Shown in pieces: positions 44,768 to 53,661 of a stretch of DNA of 64,000 bases. Source of the stretch: Bradyrhizobium sp. RP6. GTDB lineage: Bacteria; Pseudomonadota; Alphaproteobacteria; Rhizobiales; Xanthobacteraceae. The DNA lies in contig NZ_RQIT01000004.1 of the NCBI RefSeq assembly GCF_003837805.1, positions 124,001-188,000 on the forward strand. The letters run 5' to 3'. The stretch's first letter is position 1. Every line of letters starts with the position of its first letter. The position numbers were made by a program, and so were the translations under genes. Below the pieces are notes generated by a model. The model did no database searches and was not told the DNA's origin. It saw only the letters and a list, made by a program, of their open reading frames with translations.

Positions 44768-44867
44768 CGCTCAGGCCCCCCGCATTCCGGCGGCGGATTG
44801 GCTGATCGAGCGATCTGAAGGCATGGTTGTTCATATCGCTGCGGTTCCGAAGCGACCTTGATGCCGA

Positions 44868-46679
44868 TCAGGAGGCACGCGCCCGCCACAGCATCGCGGC
44901 AAGCAGGAGATAGGCGGCGCAGGTCCACATCGCCTGCCAGTTCGCCGGCCCTTCGTTGAACCCCACATAGATCGCCGCTCCGACAAACACGCCGGCAAAC
45001 AGCGTCTCCGGCACAGGACGGCTTCCCTTCCCGGGCGGGCTGAGCAAGGTGATGGCCGCGAAAGGGACCGCTGCCATGGTGAGTGGGGCAAAAGGAAAAT
45101 CGATAAAGCGTGGGTCAAACACAAGCCCGAGCGCGGTCGCCGTGCCGATCACGACGATCATGATCAAGGCCCCCCCGTGCATGGTCACGAGCATCGATTC
45201 TGTCCGGTAGCCTTTCGGGCCGAGCACCTCCTGAAAGCTGGGCGGTGGGCGCCCCGACATCAGGGCGTTGGTACCAAACACCGGCGAAACCGTCGCGGCC
45301 ACCAGAAGAGAGCCCCACATGAGCCAGCCACCGATTCCGATACTTTCAAAGAACACTTTCTGGGCGGCCACGCCAAACAGGATTCCGGCTGTCGTCGCCG
45401 ATATTGCGACCCCAAACCATGAAGCCAGGCCAGGGCTGCCGGGCTTGCGACGCGAGGTCAACCATGCCACTCCGAAGATCAGCGTCGCCAGCGCAATTCC
45501 ACTGCACATCTGCAGCTTCCAGAGCGGATAGTTGCTGACGGGGATGCCGGCAGGATATTTGAGCACACGTTCCTCGCCTCCGAACAGGCCCCATGATCCG
45601 CCGACTGTGCCCTCGATCTCTCGCTTCCAGGATTCGTCATAGGCCTCGAACAGGTTGACGCGGAAATGCTCGCGTCGGGCGAGGTCGAGGACCTCCGAGA
45701 CCACTCGGGCCTGATTGACAGGGGACGGCAACGCCGATTCCCGCATCCGTCCCTGGCTCGGCCAGCCTACCTCTCCGATCAGGATTTCCTTGCCCGGAAA
45801 GGCCGCTGCGACCTGCCGGCGTATTGCGTCGGCGTGCTTGGCAGCGGACTCAGCCGGGATTGGCACGTTCTCCCAATAGGGCAGGATATGAATCGTGACG
45901 AAATCGACGACATCGTAGAGCTCACGATTGCTCAGCCAGAATTCCCAGACGTCGGCATAGGTCACGGGGACATTGACCTGCGCCTTGACTGCGCGGATCG
46001 TGTCGGCGAGATCGGATACTGTTATGTCCTTGCGCAGCAGCGTCTCGTTGCCGACCACGAGCGCGATCACGGTCCCGGGATATTCCCTGGCGAGGCGTAT
46101 GGCCGTCGAAATCTGCGTTCGGTTCTTCTGCTTGTCCTTGTCGAGGAAAATGCCCTGAATGACCTTCAGGCCCGCTCGGGCTGCAAGTTCGGGGATCTGG
46201 TCGAGACCAAGATCGTTTGCATAGGTACGGATGCAGTCGGTTATCTCCGCCAGTTGGGCAAGATCCTCCGCGATCTGCTCACGCGATACCTGCGTCGCCG
46301 GCGAAAGTGAGGTCTGATGGTTGCGGAATGGAGCGTATGAGATGCATTGGACCTTGTCATTCGGATCGATCGGTGCGCGCACCAGATGGACCGGCGTGCC
46401 CAACCACCACCACACGACGGCGGTAACGCCCAGCGAAATCAGGAAGAGCGCGAGCGAAACGCGGAGAGCATCCGGGGGCTTTCCGGCAGGCGCGACGTGA
46501 CGGGTTTCCTCGCTTGGCGAGAGCGACAGCCTGGAGAACCAGCTTGCTTTCTGAGGATGGACCAACTGATCACATGTGAGGTGCCGCTTTTCACCTGCCG
46601 CGATGTCGCGGACGCGTCGCATTGCTTCAAGCGCGCGCCTGCGATCGCGACTTGCATGAAAAGCAAGGGGATCATGCAA
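44868..46679 (-). CDS. Membrane-bound GH17-like glucan hydrolase or transferase
   Basis: A 603-residue protein. Transmembrane helix at about 72-92; a GH17-type catalytic domain with E212 in VVGNETLLR and E303 in LIGEVGWPSQG; then about seven more helices from residue 395. GH17 enzymes act on beta-1,3-glucans. In Bradyrhizobium, the NdvB/NdvC cyclic beta-(1,3)(1,6)-glucan pathway uses membrane proteins with GH17-like domains, so a role in periplasmic glucan building or remodelling is likely. The start is uncertain: TTG 46679 or ATG 46622. The FixK-type box is 61 nt from the former. Confidence 0.75.
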   Translation of the reverse strand: MHDPLAFHASRDRRRALEAMRRVRDIAAGEKRHLTCDQLVHPQKASWFSRLSLSPSEETRHVAPAGKPPDALRVSLALFLISLGVTAVVWWWLGTPVHLVRAPIDPNDKVQCISYAPFRNHQTSLSPATQVSREQIAEDLAQLAEITDCIRTYANDLGLDQIPELAARAGLKVIQGIFLDKDKQKNRTQISTAIRLAREYPGTVIALVVGNETLLRKDITVSDLADTIRAVKAQVNVPVTYADVWEFWLSNRELYDVVDFVTIHILPYWENVPIPAESAAKHADAIRRQVAAAFPGKEILIGEVGWPSQGRMRESALPSPVNQARVVSEVLDLARREHFRVNLFEAYDESWKREIEGTVGGSWGLFGGEERVLKYPAGIPVSNYPLWKLQMCSGIALATLIFGVAWLTSRRKPGSPGLASWFGVAISATTAGILFGVAAQKVFFESIGIGGWLMWGSLLVAATVSPVFGTNALMSGRPPPSFQEVLGPKGYRTESMLVTMHGGALIMIVVIGTATALGLVFDPRFIDFPFAPLTMAAVPFAAITLLSPPGKGSRPVPETLFAGVFVGAAIYVGFNEGPANWQAMWTCAAYLLLAAMLWRARAS

Positions 46680-46740
46680 ATGAGCTTGTTAACGGTCGCT
46701 CCCGAAGAATTATAGGATCGCTCACGTTTCCACAAGCCGG

Positions 46741-46754
46741 TTGCTTCAAGTCAA
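46741..46754. promoter_or_regulatory. FixK/FNR-type box (GH17 gene)
   Basis: TTGCTTCAAGTCAA (TTGC-N6-TCAA), 61 nt upstream of 46679. Confidence 0.65.
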
Positions 46755-46830
46755 TTCCTGAAGTCGCCATGGATGATCGCCCGGAAGATCGCCGCTTTGG
46801 CGATCTCCCTGAGCTGCAATCTGCATATTC

Positions 46831-47148
46831 TCAGTAGCAGACGCGCACGCGGCGCCAGCGCCGACCATCCCACACGGTGCGGCGAACGCACGGTTCGTAG
46901 TAGATGGGCCCGTATGGTGCATAGTAAGGTCCTGGAGGATAGTAGACCGGAGCCGGATAGTATGGATATGGATAGGGCCCCCAATAGGGCCCTCCCATGG
47001 CGACTCCAGCGAGAATGCCAGCGGCAAACCCGCCGATCACCCCCGCGGCGATCCGTCCATTCCTTGCTTCTGCTCCGGTCGGCATCAACGCTGCCGCGGC
47101 AATCACGGCAACGGCCGCGAGTGTGCTCAATTTTCCTACAATTCGCAT
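46831..47148 (-). CDS. Secreted Gly/Pro/Tyr-rich protein
   Basis: A 105-residue exported protein. The start at 47148 (GGAAG 6 nt upstream) gives a signal peptide ending near GAEA. A Gly/Ala-rich helix (GVIGGFAAGILAGVAMGG) is followed by a Pro/Tyr-rich run (repeated PYY, PVYYPPGPYY) and a short basic end with two cysteines. It resembles small envelope proteins common in Rhizobiales. It has its own FixK-type box (52 nt upstream). Function unknown. Confidence 0.7.
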   Translation of the reverse strand: MRIVGKLSTLAAVAVIAAAALMPTGAEARNGRIAAGVIGGFAAGILAGVAMGGPYWGPYPYPYYPAPVYYPPGPYYAPYGPIYYEPCVRRTVWDGRRWRRVRVCY

Positions 47149-47200
47149 GACTGTCTTCCGAGCCGGAACGGAAGCGTTAGCAATTGAACAGCAGCCTTCG

Positions 47201-47214
47201 TTGCGCTCGATCAA
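47201..47214. promoter_or_regulatory. FixK/FNR-type box (Tyr-rich secreted protein)
   Basis: TTGCGCTCGATCAA (TTGC-N6-TCAA), 52 nt upstream of minus-strand start 47148. Confidence 0.65.
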
Positions 47215-47332
47215 AGCTGCAACGATTGATCGAGCGGCCGTTGAGAGGGCGAATGGCGCCTTGCGGGCTGGCGAACGGCTATGCCGATTGCGGTGTCGGT
47301 CGCGTGTCCCGCAGAATTGACCCGCGTACCAA

Positions 47333-48802
47333 TCAGGTGATCGGAACGGCCACGAAGCTCATCGTTCCGGCGCGCTTGATGCGGACCAGGATCGTGCGCT
47401 TGGCTCGCGCTCGCGCTTCGTCAACCATGCTATTCAGGTCAGCTGCGGTACTGATGCCCCGACCACTGACGGCGACAATGATGTCACCGACCTGAAGGCC
47501 GCCATCCAGCGCACCGCGACCCGGTTTGACGTCGAGAATCACCACACCTTCGTCACCGGCGCCTGAGATGGAGCGTGCCGGTGCAAGCGTAAGCCCGAGC
47601 GCGGACTTCTCTCCCGGCTCCGGCTGCTCTTCCGAGCGAGCGTTCGCGGTGCGTGAGTGTTCACCCACGGTCACATCAAGCGACATCTCCTGCGCATTTC
47701 TCAGGAGGCGAAGATTGATGACGGTACCGGGAGCGATCGCCGCCACCGTCCTGGCGAAATCGCGGGGATTCTTGAGCTCATGATCGTTCACGAACGTGAT
47801 CACGTCACCAGCCTCGACACCCTGCCTGGCTGCCGGTCCTTCGTCCAGCTGCGCAACAAGGGCACCCCGGGTGTTCTTCAGATTCAGCGCGTCGGCAATT
47901 CCTGGCGTGACCTCCTGGAGGTAGACGCCAACCCAGCCTCGCGTGACGTGACCTTTCTCTCGAAGCTGGCGAACAACGGACCTCACGGTTTCCGCCGGAA
48001 CATCGAACGCCACCCCCATTGAGCCGCCCGAAGACGAATAAATGGCGGTATTGACCCCGATGACCTCCCCCCTCACGTTGAACGTCGGCCCGCCGGAATT
48101 GCCCTTGTTGACCGGAGCGTCGATCTGAATGAAATCATTGTAGGGCTCTTCGCCGATGTCGCGACCGCGTGCCGAGACAATCCCGGCGGTGACCGTGCCG
48201 CCCAGCCCGAATGGATTTCCGATCGCCAGCACCCATTCGCCTATCCGGGGCTCCGCCTCGGCGAAACGCACGTAAGGCAAATCGTCCGGTGCGGAGATTC
48301 TGATGAGCGCGAGATCGGTCTGCGGATCCCCGCCGATGAGCTTGGCGGAATGGACCTTTCCATCGTCCATCGTCACCTCGATCTCGATGCCACCCGCAAT
48401 GACATGCTCGTTCGTGACGATATAGCCGTCCCCGGAAACGAGAAAGCCCGACCCAACGGTCACATCGGACCCGGGAAGCGGATCTCCGGGAATTTGTACG
48501 CCGAACTGCTTGAAGAACCGATCCAGCAGCGATCCCGGCGGGATCGATTGCCGGCGCTCGACATCAAGCCCCCTCTGATCGGTCTTCACACGGATGCCGA
48601 CGACGGCCGGCCTCACCCGTTCGATGACCTCGGCAAATCCGATCGGAGCCGTGGCGCCGACCGCATCGACCTCGGCGGCGAGCGCTCGCTTCGTTCCCAC
48701 CGGCGCGAGCGCCGCTCCCATCATTGCGCTGAACAGGGCCAAGACGATCGCTCTACCGGCGCGAGCGGCCGTAACACGCGCGCCAAGGGGCCCAGGGATC
48801 AC
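47333..48802 (-). CDS. DegP/HtrA-type periplasmic serine protease
   Basis: A 489-residue HtrA-family protease. A long signal/anchor segment runs to about residue 43. The trypsin-like triad is H133 (TNEHVIA), D163 (QTDLALI) and S237 (GNSGGP). Two PDZ domains follow (HVTRGWVGVYLQEVTPGIAD; EGVVILDVKPGRGALDGGLQ). It degrades or refolds damaged periplasmic proteins. GTG 48802 has GAGG 7 nt upstream and a FixK-type box 62 nt upstream, making this the periplasmic arm of the low-oxygen stress set. Confidence 0.9.
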   Translation of the reverse strand: MIPGPLGARVTAARAGRAIVLALFSAMMGAALAPVGTKRALAAEVDAVGATAPIGFAEVIERVRPAVVGIRVKTDQRGLDVERRQSIPPGSLLDRFFKQFGVQIPGDPLPGSDVTVGSGFLVSGDGYIVTNEHVIAGGIEIEVTMDDGKVHSAKLIGGDPQTDLALIRISAPDDLPYVRFAEAEPRIGEWVLAIGNPFGLGGTVTAGIVSARGRDIGEEPYNDFIQIDAPVNKGNSGGPTFNVRGEVIGVNTAIYSSSGGSMGVAFDVPAETVRSVVRQLREKGHVTRGWVGVYLQEVTPGIADALNLKNTRGALVAQLDEGPAARQGVEAGDVITFVNDHELKNPRDFARTVAAIAPGTVINLRLLRNAQEMSLDVTVGEHSRTANARSEEQPEPGEKSALGLTLAPARSISGAGDEGVVILDVKPGRGALDGGLQVGDIIVAVSGRGISTAADLNSMVDEARARAKRTILVRIKRAGTMSFVAVPIT

Positions 48803-48864
48803 TCTCGCACCTCATCCTCGTAAGCAAATGCTCGAGGAACTTGACCGGCTTTCACATCATCATC

Positions 48865-48878
48865 TTGATTTGCGTCAA
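48865..48878. promoter_or_regulatory. FixK/FNR-type box (DegP-like gene)
   Basis: TTGATTTGCGTCAA, 62 nt upstream of minus-strand start 48802. It is the last FixK-type box of the island. Confidence 0.75.
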
Positions 48879-49304
48879 TCGCCGATCTTGCGGACGATCA
48901 GCTCGGGGGCGGCCGTTGGACTCCCTTCCCGCCCGCGGGCGAGCAGGCCCCTCGCATCGGGACTGCCATATGCGAACGCATCGACCCGGCGCGTCACGCC
49001 GTGGTCGCGCATGCTGATGATGCAAAGCGCACTTTCACGCCATAGCGGGATCGATGGAAAGAACCGTCACGGGCTAGCGCTCCGAGCTCGACCACGGCTG
49101 CGGTCAGAGAAGTTGTCTAGCTGGCTACCGGGGCGGTCCGATCCAAGACTGATTTCCGAAATGAGGACTTACACGCGCAGTAAGAGATGGTGCCGAGCGG
49201 ACTCTCGAGACGTGGGCAACTGCATTGCAGCCGTTGCCTCTGAACGTGACAGCTTCAACGTATGGACCGGCTTGATGGCTCTTGCAGCTTTGAAGTACTG
49301 CCTT
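48879..49304. other. Intergenic stretch, possible gene remnant
   Basis: No supported gene in about 430 bases. A minus-strand frame ending inside the FixK-type box reads ISMRDHGVTRRVDAFAYGSP without a ribosome site, and may be a relic or chance. The stretch marks the change from the FixK-controlled genes to the accessory region. Confidence 0.3.
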
Positions 49305-50519
49305 CTATGTCTCTAATCGTACCGGTAACGCGGTCAGAGCACGAATGCCGAGGCGCTTGTGCCACCGGATGCTCACTCCGCGATTGAGCCGCAAATTCGG
49401 GAAGCGCAAAAGGAGCCGTTCAATTCCAACAGCGGCCTCTACCCGGGCGAGCTGAAAGCCCAGACAGAAATGCACCCCGGTGCCGAACGAGAGATGCGGA
49501 TTCGGATGACGCGCTATGTCGAATACCTGTGGACGTTCGAATCTCGCGGGATCGCAGTTTGCCGCCGCCAGCAACGCCGCAATCATGTTCCCGCGCTTGA
49601 AGTTTCGCCCCATCCATTCCATGTCGCGAGTGACGAAACGTGGTTTGGTCATCTGAATCGGCGATACGTAGCGAAGGCATTCTTCAACGCAACTTGGCAT
49701 CAGCCCCGGATCGCTGCGCAGCAGCCGCAACTGATCCTCACGTGAGAGCAACTCCAAAAGACCGCCCGCGATGAGGTGTGTCGTCGTTTCCTGCCCTGCT
49801 CCAAACAGGAGAAAGATCATGGACACGAGTTCGTCTTCGCTCAGCCTTTGGCCATCAATCTGGACCTCGCGGAGCGTCGCGATGAGACCTTCAGGCTGCG
49901 CGCCACCGCGCGGTCTCGAGGTTCGGCGCAGATAGCGGACGACCTGGATTACCCCGGGTATGGCCAAGATAACGGTGCCTATATTCGCCGTGTCTCTCAG
50001 TCCACCAAGCCAGCTCTTGAAACGATCATGGTCCTTCTCCGGCAGGCCGAGCATCGCACAAATGACAGAAAGCGGGACATAGCGGCAATACTTGGCCATA
50101 AGCTCGGCTTCGGATTGTCCTTCCAGCCTATCGAGAAGCCGATCCGCAATCTGATTGATCATTGGGCTCAGTGCTGTAATCGAGCGTCGCTGGAACGCCT
50201 GGTCGACAAGGCCTCGCAGTCGGCGGTGCTCGGGATCGTCATGGCCGAGCATGTTCAACGCCAGAAGCCCGATAGTTCTAGGCAGGAATCTGAGGACTCG
50301 CTCTTGGGTCTTGCTTCCTGCATTGGCGTGATCGCGCGCGAAGTTCTCATGGTCCTTCAATAGTTCGGCGCAGGCGTCGTACGTCACGGCAAGCCAGGTG
50401 CGCCCGACGATCGGCAGCTTGATCGAAACGACGGGGCCTTCAGCCCGCATGCGATCAAGTTCCGGAAACGGATCTGCGTGGAAGCTCGACGAAATGATGT
50501 CAAACGGTGGGTGGTCCAT
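49305..50519 (-). CDS. Cytochrome P450
   Basis: A 404-residue soluble bacterial P450 monooxygenase. The I-helix oxygen-binding motif AGQETT (241-246), the ExxR pair E280/R283 and the heme loop FGTGVHFCLGFQLA with ligand C352 are intact. It would hydroxylate a small hydrophobic substrate with electrons from a ferredoxin; no ferredoxin or reductase gene is nearby. It stands alone, next to the start of the degraded region. Confidence 0.92.
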   Translation of the reverse strand: MDHPPFDIISSSFHADPFPELDRMRAEGPVVSIKLPIVGRTWLAVTYDACAELLKDHENFARDHANAGSKTQERVLRFLPRTIGLLALNMLGHDDPEHRRLRGLVDQAFQRRSITALSPMINQIADRLLDRLEGQSEAELMAKYCRYVPLSVICAMLGLPEKDHDRFKSWLGGLRDTANIGTVILAIPGVIQVVRYLRRTSRPRGGAQPEGLIATLREVQIDGQRLSEDELVSMIFLLFGAGQETTTHLIAGGLLELLSREDQLRLLRSDPGLMPSCVEECLRYVSPIQMTKPRFVTRDMEWMGRNFKRGNMIAALLAAANCDPARFERPQVFDIARHPNPHLSFGTGVHFCLGFQLARVEAAVGIERLLLRFPNLRLNRGVSIRWHKRLGIRALTALPVRLET

Positions 50520-51113
50520 TGGGCGCGCACTTCCCGCGTGGCGGCCCGACCATCGCTTGACCTGTCGCCACTTCGTGCAGCGAACACCCGAAGACTCATT
50601 CTACACGGCCACGGTGTTTAGGCAATCCAATGGGAAGCCGCGGTAGTCTGCAGCCAATGCCGACAACAGCAATCGCGGTCGCAATGGAGACCTTCTTTTG
50701 GACGAATATTTTCGATCGAAATGCAATACCTAAACTATCGATCCTCTGATCAAACGCCCGGCACGCTGGTTGCTAGAGGCCAGAAGACAGGACGACAAGC
50801 AGGGCGCGGATGGTCGGTTGGCCGCCTCTTGCGATCTGGCGTTCCGCGGCCAGCGCGTTCAAGTCCCCGACATGCTCGTTGGTCGGGACAATGCCCTGAA
50901 AGGGAGCGTCATCAGATGATGCACGGCGTCGAGATCGGCATCTTGGCAAGCGCGCGCGGCGGTCGAGGGCGCCAGTAGTACACGGCATCCCGGCGAAAAA
51001 TGTGGACAGCCATTGCAAAGCACACCCTGTGCTGCAGCAGTGGGTCGCGGCGCTGTGCAGCAGCGCCGCAGCCAGACCGGTTTCGCGAGGCAATTCAGGC
51101 TGGGCGGGCAATC
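50520..51113. other. Non-coding or decayed sequence
   Basis: No credible gene in about 590 bases. One minus-strand frame contains FQGIVPTNEHVGDLNALAAE, which looks protein-like but lacks start and domain context; it may be a decayed gene. The sequence is probably part of the junction between core chromosome and the island. Confidence 0.35.
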
Positions 51114-51164
51114 TGGCTGGGGCGGGAGGGATCGAACCTCCCACGCCAAAGGCGCTAACCCGTT
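51114..51164 (-). other. tRNA 3'-end fragment (possible attachment-site remnant)
   Basis: On the minus strand there is a clean T-arm (GGAGG-TTCGATC-CCTCC), then the 3' acceptor strand CGCCCCA, a G and CCA. Before it, a short hairpin GCGCC-TTT-GGCG resembles a class II variable arm. No matching 5' acceptor, D-arm or proper anticodon loop precedes it, so this is not a complete tRNA. A 3' tRNA fragment with CCA is the usual scar (att site) of integrase-mediated insertion into a tRNA gene. Confidence 0.55.
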
Positions 51165-51556
51165 GAAAAAACGCTATATTCACGTGCCATTGCTGAGGAT
51201 GTGCTACACTGTTGTGAGACAGGGCGCAAGGTTGCGTCTGCGCCGACCTTCCGAGCTTATCGCCCTCGATGCCGCCGCATCGCACGCTATGTTAGACCTC
51301 ACGCATCCTGCGATCGGAGACCAGCCGGGCTGGAATGGAGCACCTCCAGGTGCAGGGCGCTAATCCCAAACGATGCCCGATGTTGGTAACGGTGAGCTCG
51401 TAGAACGGAGCTCCTTCACATTGGTGATAGCGAGCCGTCCATAAGGCGAAGTTTCCGTCGCGCTTAATGCGGCCGAAGTGGCGTGATAGGAACCAGGCTA
51501 GGAGCAAGAAATTCTATTTCAGCTGAACGCCAAGCCTGGCGACTTCGGACATTCTC

Positions 51557-51639
51557 GCGTTACATTTCCCAAACTGAGCGTTACTAGTCGTCGTGCAAAT
51601 CTCGAACAGCGCGTTACTTTTCCCGTAATTGCGCGTTAC
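51557..51639. repeat. Iterated GCGTTAC repeats
   Basis: GCGTTAC occurs at 51557, 51578, 51611 and 51633. Three copies are followed by a T-rich tract (ATTTCCC, TTTTCCC, ATTTCGG). Two of the intervals are 21-22 nt, one is 33. Arrays of this spacing are typical of transposase-binding sites at the ends of Tn7-, Mu- or IS21-like elements. No transposase gene is present here. Confidence 0.5.
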
Positions 51640-52113
51640 ATTTCGGGGGTAGTAACGGGGGGCGTCGGGGTAAATCTCGCCTACTCCGATTCCCACGACC
51701 GCCTTTGCTAAATTCGTTAGTCGACCCACGCTCGCGCCGCCGACGAGGACACGCCGGCCAGTGGAAGCGGAGGGTGTTTGCAGAAGATTTTTCGGAAGCA
51801 CGAGGAACACGCGGATCGACGCTGGTGGTCGGGACGGCCAAAGGGCTTCGGAGCTTTAGGAGCTGGGCGAAGTAATCGGCCCGAGGGACGCCCTCGGCAT
51901 CGCGGCATGAGATGCCGGCATCAGAGCTATGGAAGGCGCAATTCGAGCCGTGAGGCCTCGCAAGTCGCCGGCCGCCGACCAAGCAGGCATTGAGATCGCA
52001 CGGGAGGGACAACCAGGCGCAGAGCTGAGGAAGCGTCATCCGGGACCACTTCGACCAATAATCAAGTGACTAACCAAATCGAGGAGCGCCGGCTCGGATG
52101 GCCAAGCAACGCC
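51640..52113. other. Intergenic stretch between repeats and gene fragments
   Basis: Nothing with a start, ribosome site and family signature was found in about 470 bases. Base composition and codon pattern shift within it, as expected for patchwork DNA. Confidence 0.35.
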
Positions 52114-52593
52114 TCAGCCTCTTGGACGAGGCAGGCCCAACGAATCTCGCAAGGTCGGACCCTCGGATTCGGTCCGGAATAGGCCACGACCCTGTAGCTC
52201 CGGCACCAGCCCGTGAACAAGCACCTCCAGGCCGCCCGGAAGGTATGGGACCTGCAGCATGAATCCATCACAGGCACCCGCCTCGAACCATTCCTGCATG
52301 CGATCGGCCACCGTACCGGCGGTGCCGGCGAAGCCGCTGGTGGTTCGCCCCGCACCGTAGCGCTGTCCCAGTTCGGCGAGGCTCATGCCCGAGCGCCGCG
52401 TCAGTTCGGAGACCTCGCGGTAGTGCCCTTCAACACCGGGCACATCGAGATTCTCGGGCAGAACCTGATCCTGCGGAAAGCGCGAGAGATCGACACCGAG
52501 ATGATAGGACAGCATCGAGAGGCCCGACACGGGATGCGAGAGTTCGTGGAGCTGGTCGTTCAGCGCTTTCGCCTGCTTCTCCGTGTCGACCAC
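52114..52593 (-). pseudogene. C-terminal fragment of NtaA/SnaA-type flavin monooxygenase
   Basis: A 159-residue frame matching only the C-terminal third of an LLM-class flavin-dependent monooxygenase: ELSHPVSGLSMLSYHLGVDL, FAGTAGTVADRMQEWFEAGA, CDGFMLQVPYLPGGLEVLVH and RGLFRTESEGPTLRDSLGLP. The whole flavin-binding N-terminus is missing. At its upstream edge it meets an inverted fragment of a second family member, so this is a rearrangement scar, not a functional gene. Confidence 0.75.
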
Positions 52594-53490
52594 CTATACC
52601 GAGCCCTACAATCTCGCACGCCTGTTCGCCTCGCTCGACCACCTGAGCAAGGGCCGCGCCGGCTGGAATATCGTGACGACCAGCGCGCCGCAGGCCGCGC
52701 AGAATTTTGGCCTGCCCGAGCACCCGCCTCACCACGAGCGTTACGAGCGCGCCCGCGAGTATCTCGACGTGATCTCGCGGCTCTGGGACAGCTGGGAGGA
52801 TGACGCGCTCGTCAACGATCCAGTTTCCGGCGTCTTCGCCGAGACCAGCAAGATCCATACGCTCGACCATGTCGGCAAGCATTTTCGGGTTCGCGGCCCG
52901 TTGAACATCTCGCGCACGCCGCAGGGCCGGCCGGTCTATGTGCAGGCTGGCTCCTCCGACGATGGCCGTGCTTTCGCCGCGCGCTTTGCGGAAGCCATCT
53001 TCACCGCGCACCAGACGCTGGACTCCGCCAAGGCCTTCTATGCGGACATCAAGCGGCAGGCCCGCACCTTCGATCGCGCCCCCGACGAGATCAAGATCCT
53101 GCCCGGCATCAGCCCCTTCATCGGCAGCACGCAAGCCGAGGCCGACCGCCTCCAGGACGAGTTCAATGAGTTGATCCAGCCGGAATATTCCCTGACGCAG
53201 CTGCGCCAGATGATCGGCGTCGACCTCACCGGCTACGATCTCGATGGTCCGGTGCCGCGCCATCTGATCGACACCGCCAGCGCGCGCGGCGTCGCCAGCC
53301 GCTTCAAGCTCGTTGTCGACATCGTCGATCGCGAGACACCGACCATCCGCCAGCTCGTCCAGCGCCTTGCCGGCGCGCGGGGCCATTGGGTCATTGCCGG
53401 CACGCCGGAAAAGATCGCCGACAACATCCAGACCTGGTTCGAGAGCGGCGCGGCCGACGGTTTCAACGTGATGCCGCCCTCGTTGCCGGC
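52583..53490 (+). pseudogene. N-terminally truncated NtaA/SnaA-type flavin monooxygenase
   Basis: A frame matching the central and C-terminal parts of a second LLM-class monooxygenase: STTYTEPYNLARLFASLDHL, GRAGWNIVTTSAPQAAQNFG, RPVYVQAGSSDDGRAFAARF and WVIAGTPEKIADNIQTWFES. The first third is absent. After GFNVMPPSLP the family sequence ends and reading continues out of register. It differs from the inverted fragment at 52114, so two separate genes contributed. Confidence 0.75.
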
Positions 53491-53661
53491 GACGTCGACT
53501 ACATGCTGCGTGTCGTCATTCCGGACATGCCTAGCTACGACGTGTTCTACAAGAAGTTGATCCACGCCGTCCCGCTCAAGAACGTCACCTCGCGCTTCGC
53601 GATGGAGAAGATCAAGTCGATCACGGCGCTGCCAGTGCCGCCAGCTCCGGCCGTGGACTAA
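53479..53661 (+). pseudogene. C-terminal fragment of an Lrp/AsnC-type regulator
   Basis: In a different frame from the preceding monooxygenase, the sequence reads ALVAGDVDYMLRVVIPDMPS, then YDVFYKKLI and SRFAMEKIKSITALPVP. This is the ligand-binding end of an Lrp/AsnC regulator. No DNA-binding half precedes it. It is joined directly to the monooxygenase, so a deletion or recombination fused two unrelated genes. Confidence 0.7.

Noticed and set aside
48875..49009. A 43-codon minus-strand gene beside the DegP-like promoter
   Set aside because: It has no ribosome site and its stop lies inside the FixK-type box; more likely relic or chance.
51114..51190. A complete tRNA gene
   Set aside because: Only the T-arm and 3' acceptor end are present; no matching 5' acceptor strand, D-arm or valid anticodon loop could be folded.
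51557..51660. A CRISPR array or replication-origin iterons
   Set aside because: The repeats are only 7 nt with uneven spacing and no unique spacers of constant length; no Cas or replication gene is nearby.
52583..53560. A functional 325-residue flavin monooxygenase
   Set aside because: It lacks the N-terminal third and leaves the family sequence at about 53488, so it is better called a fragment.
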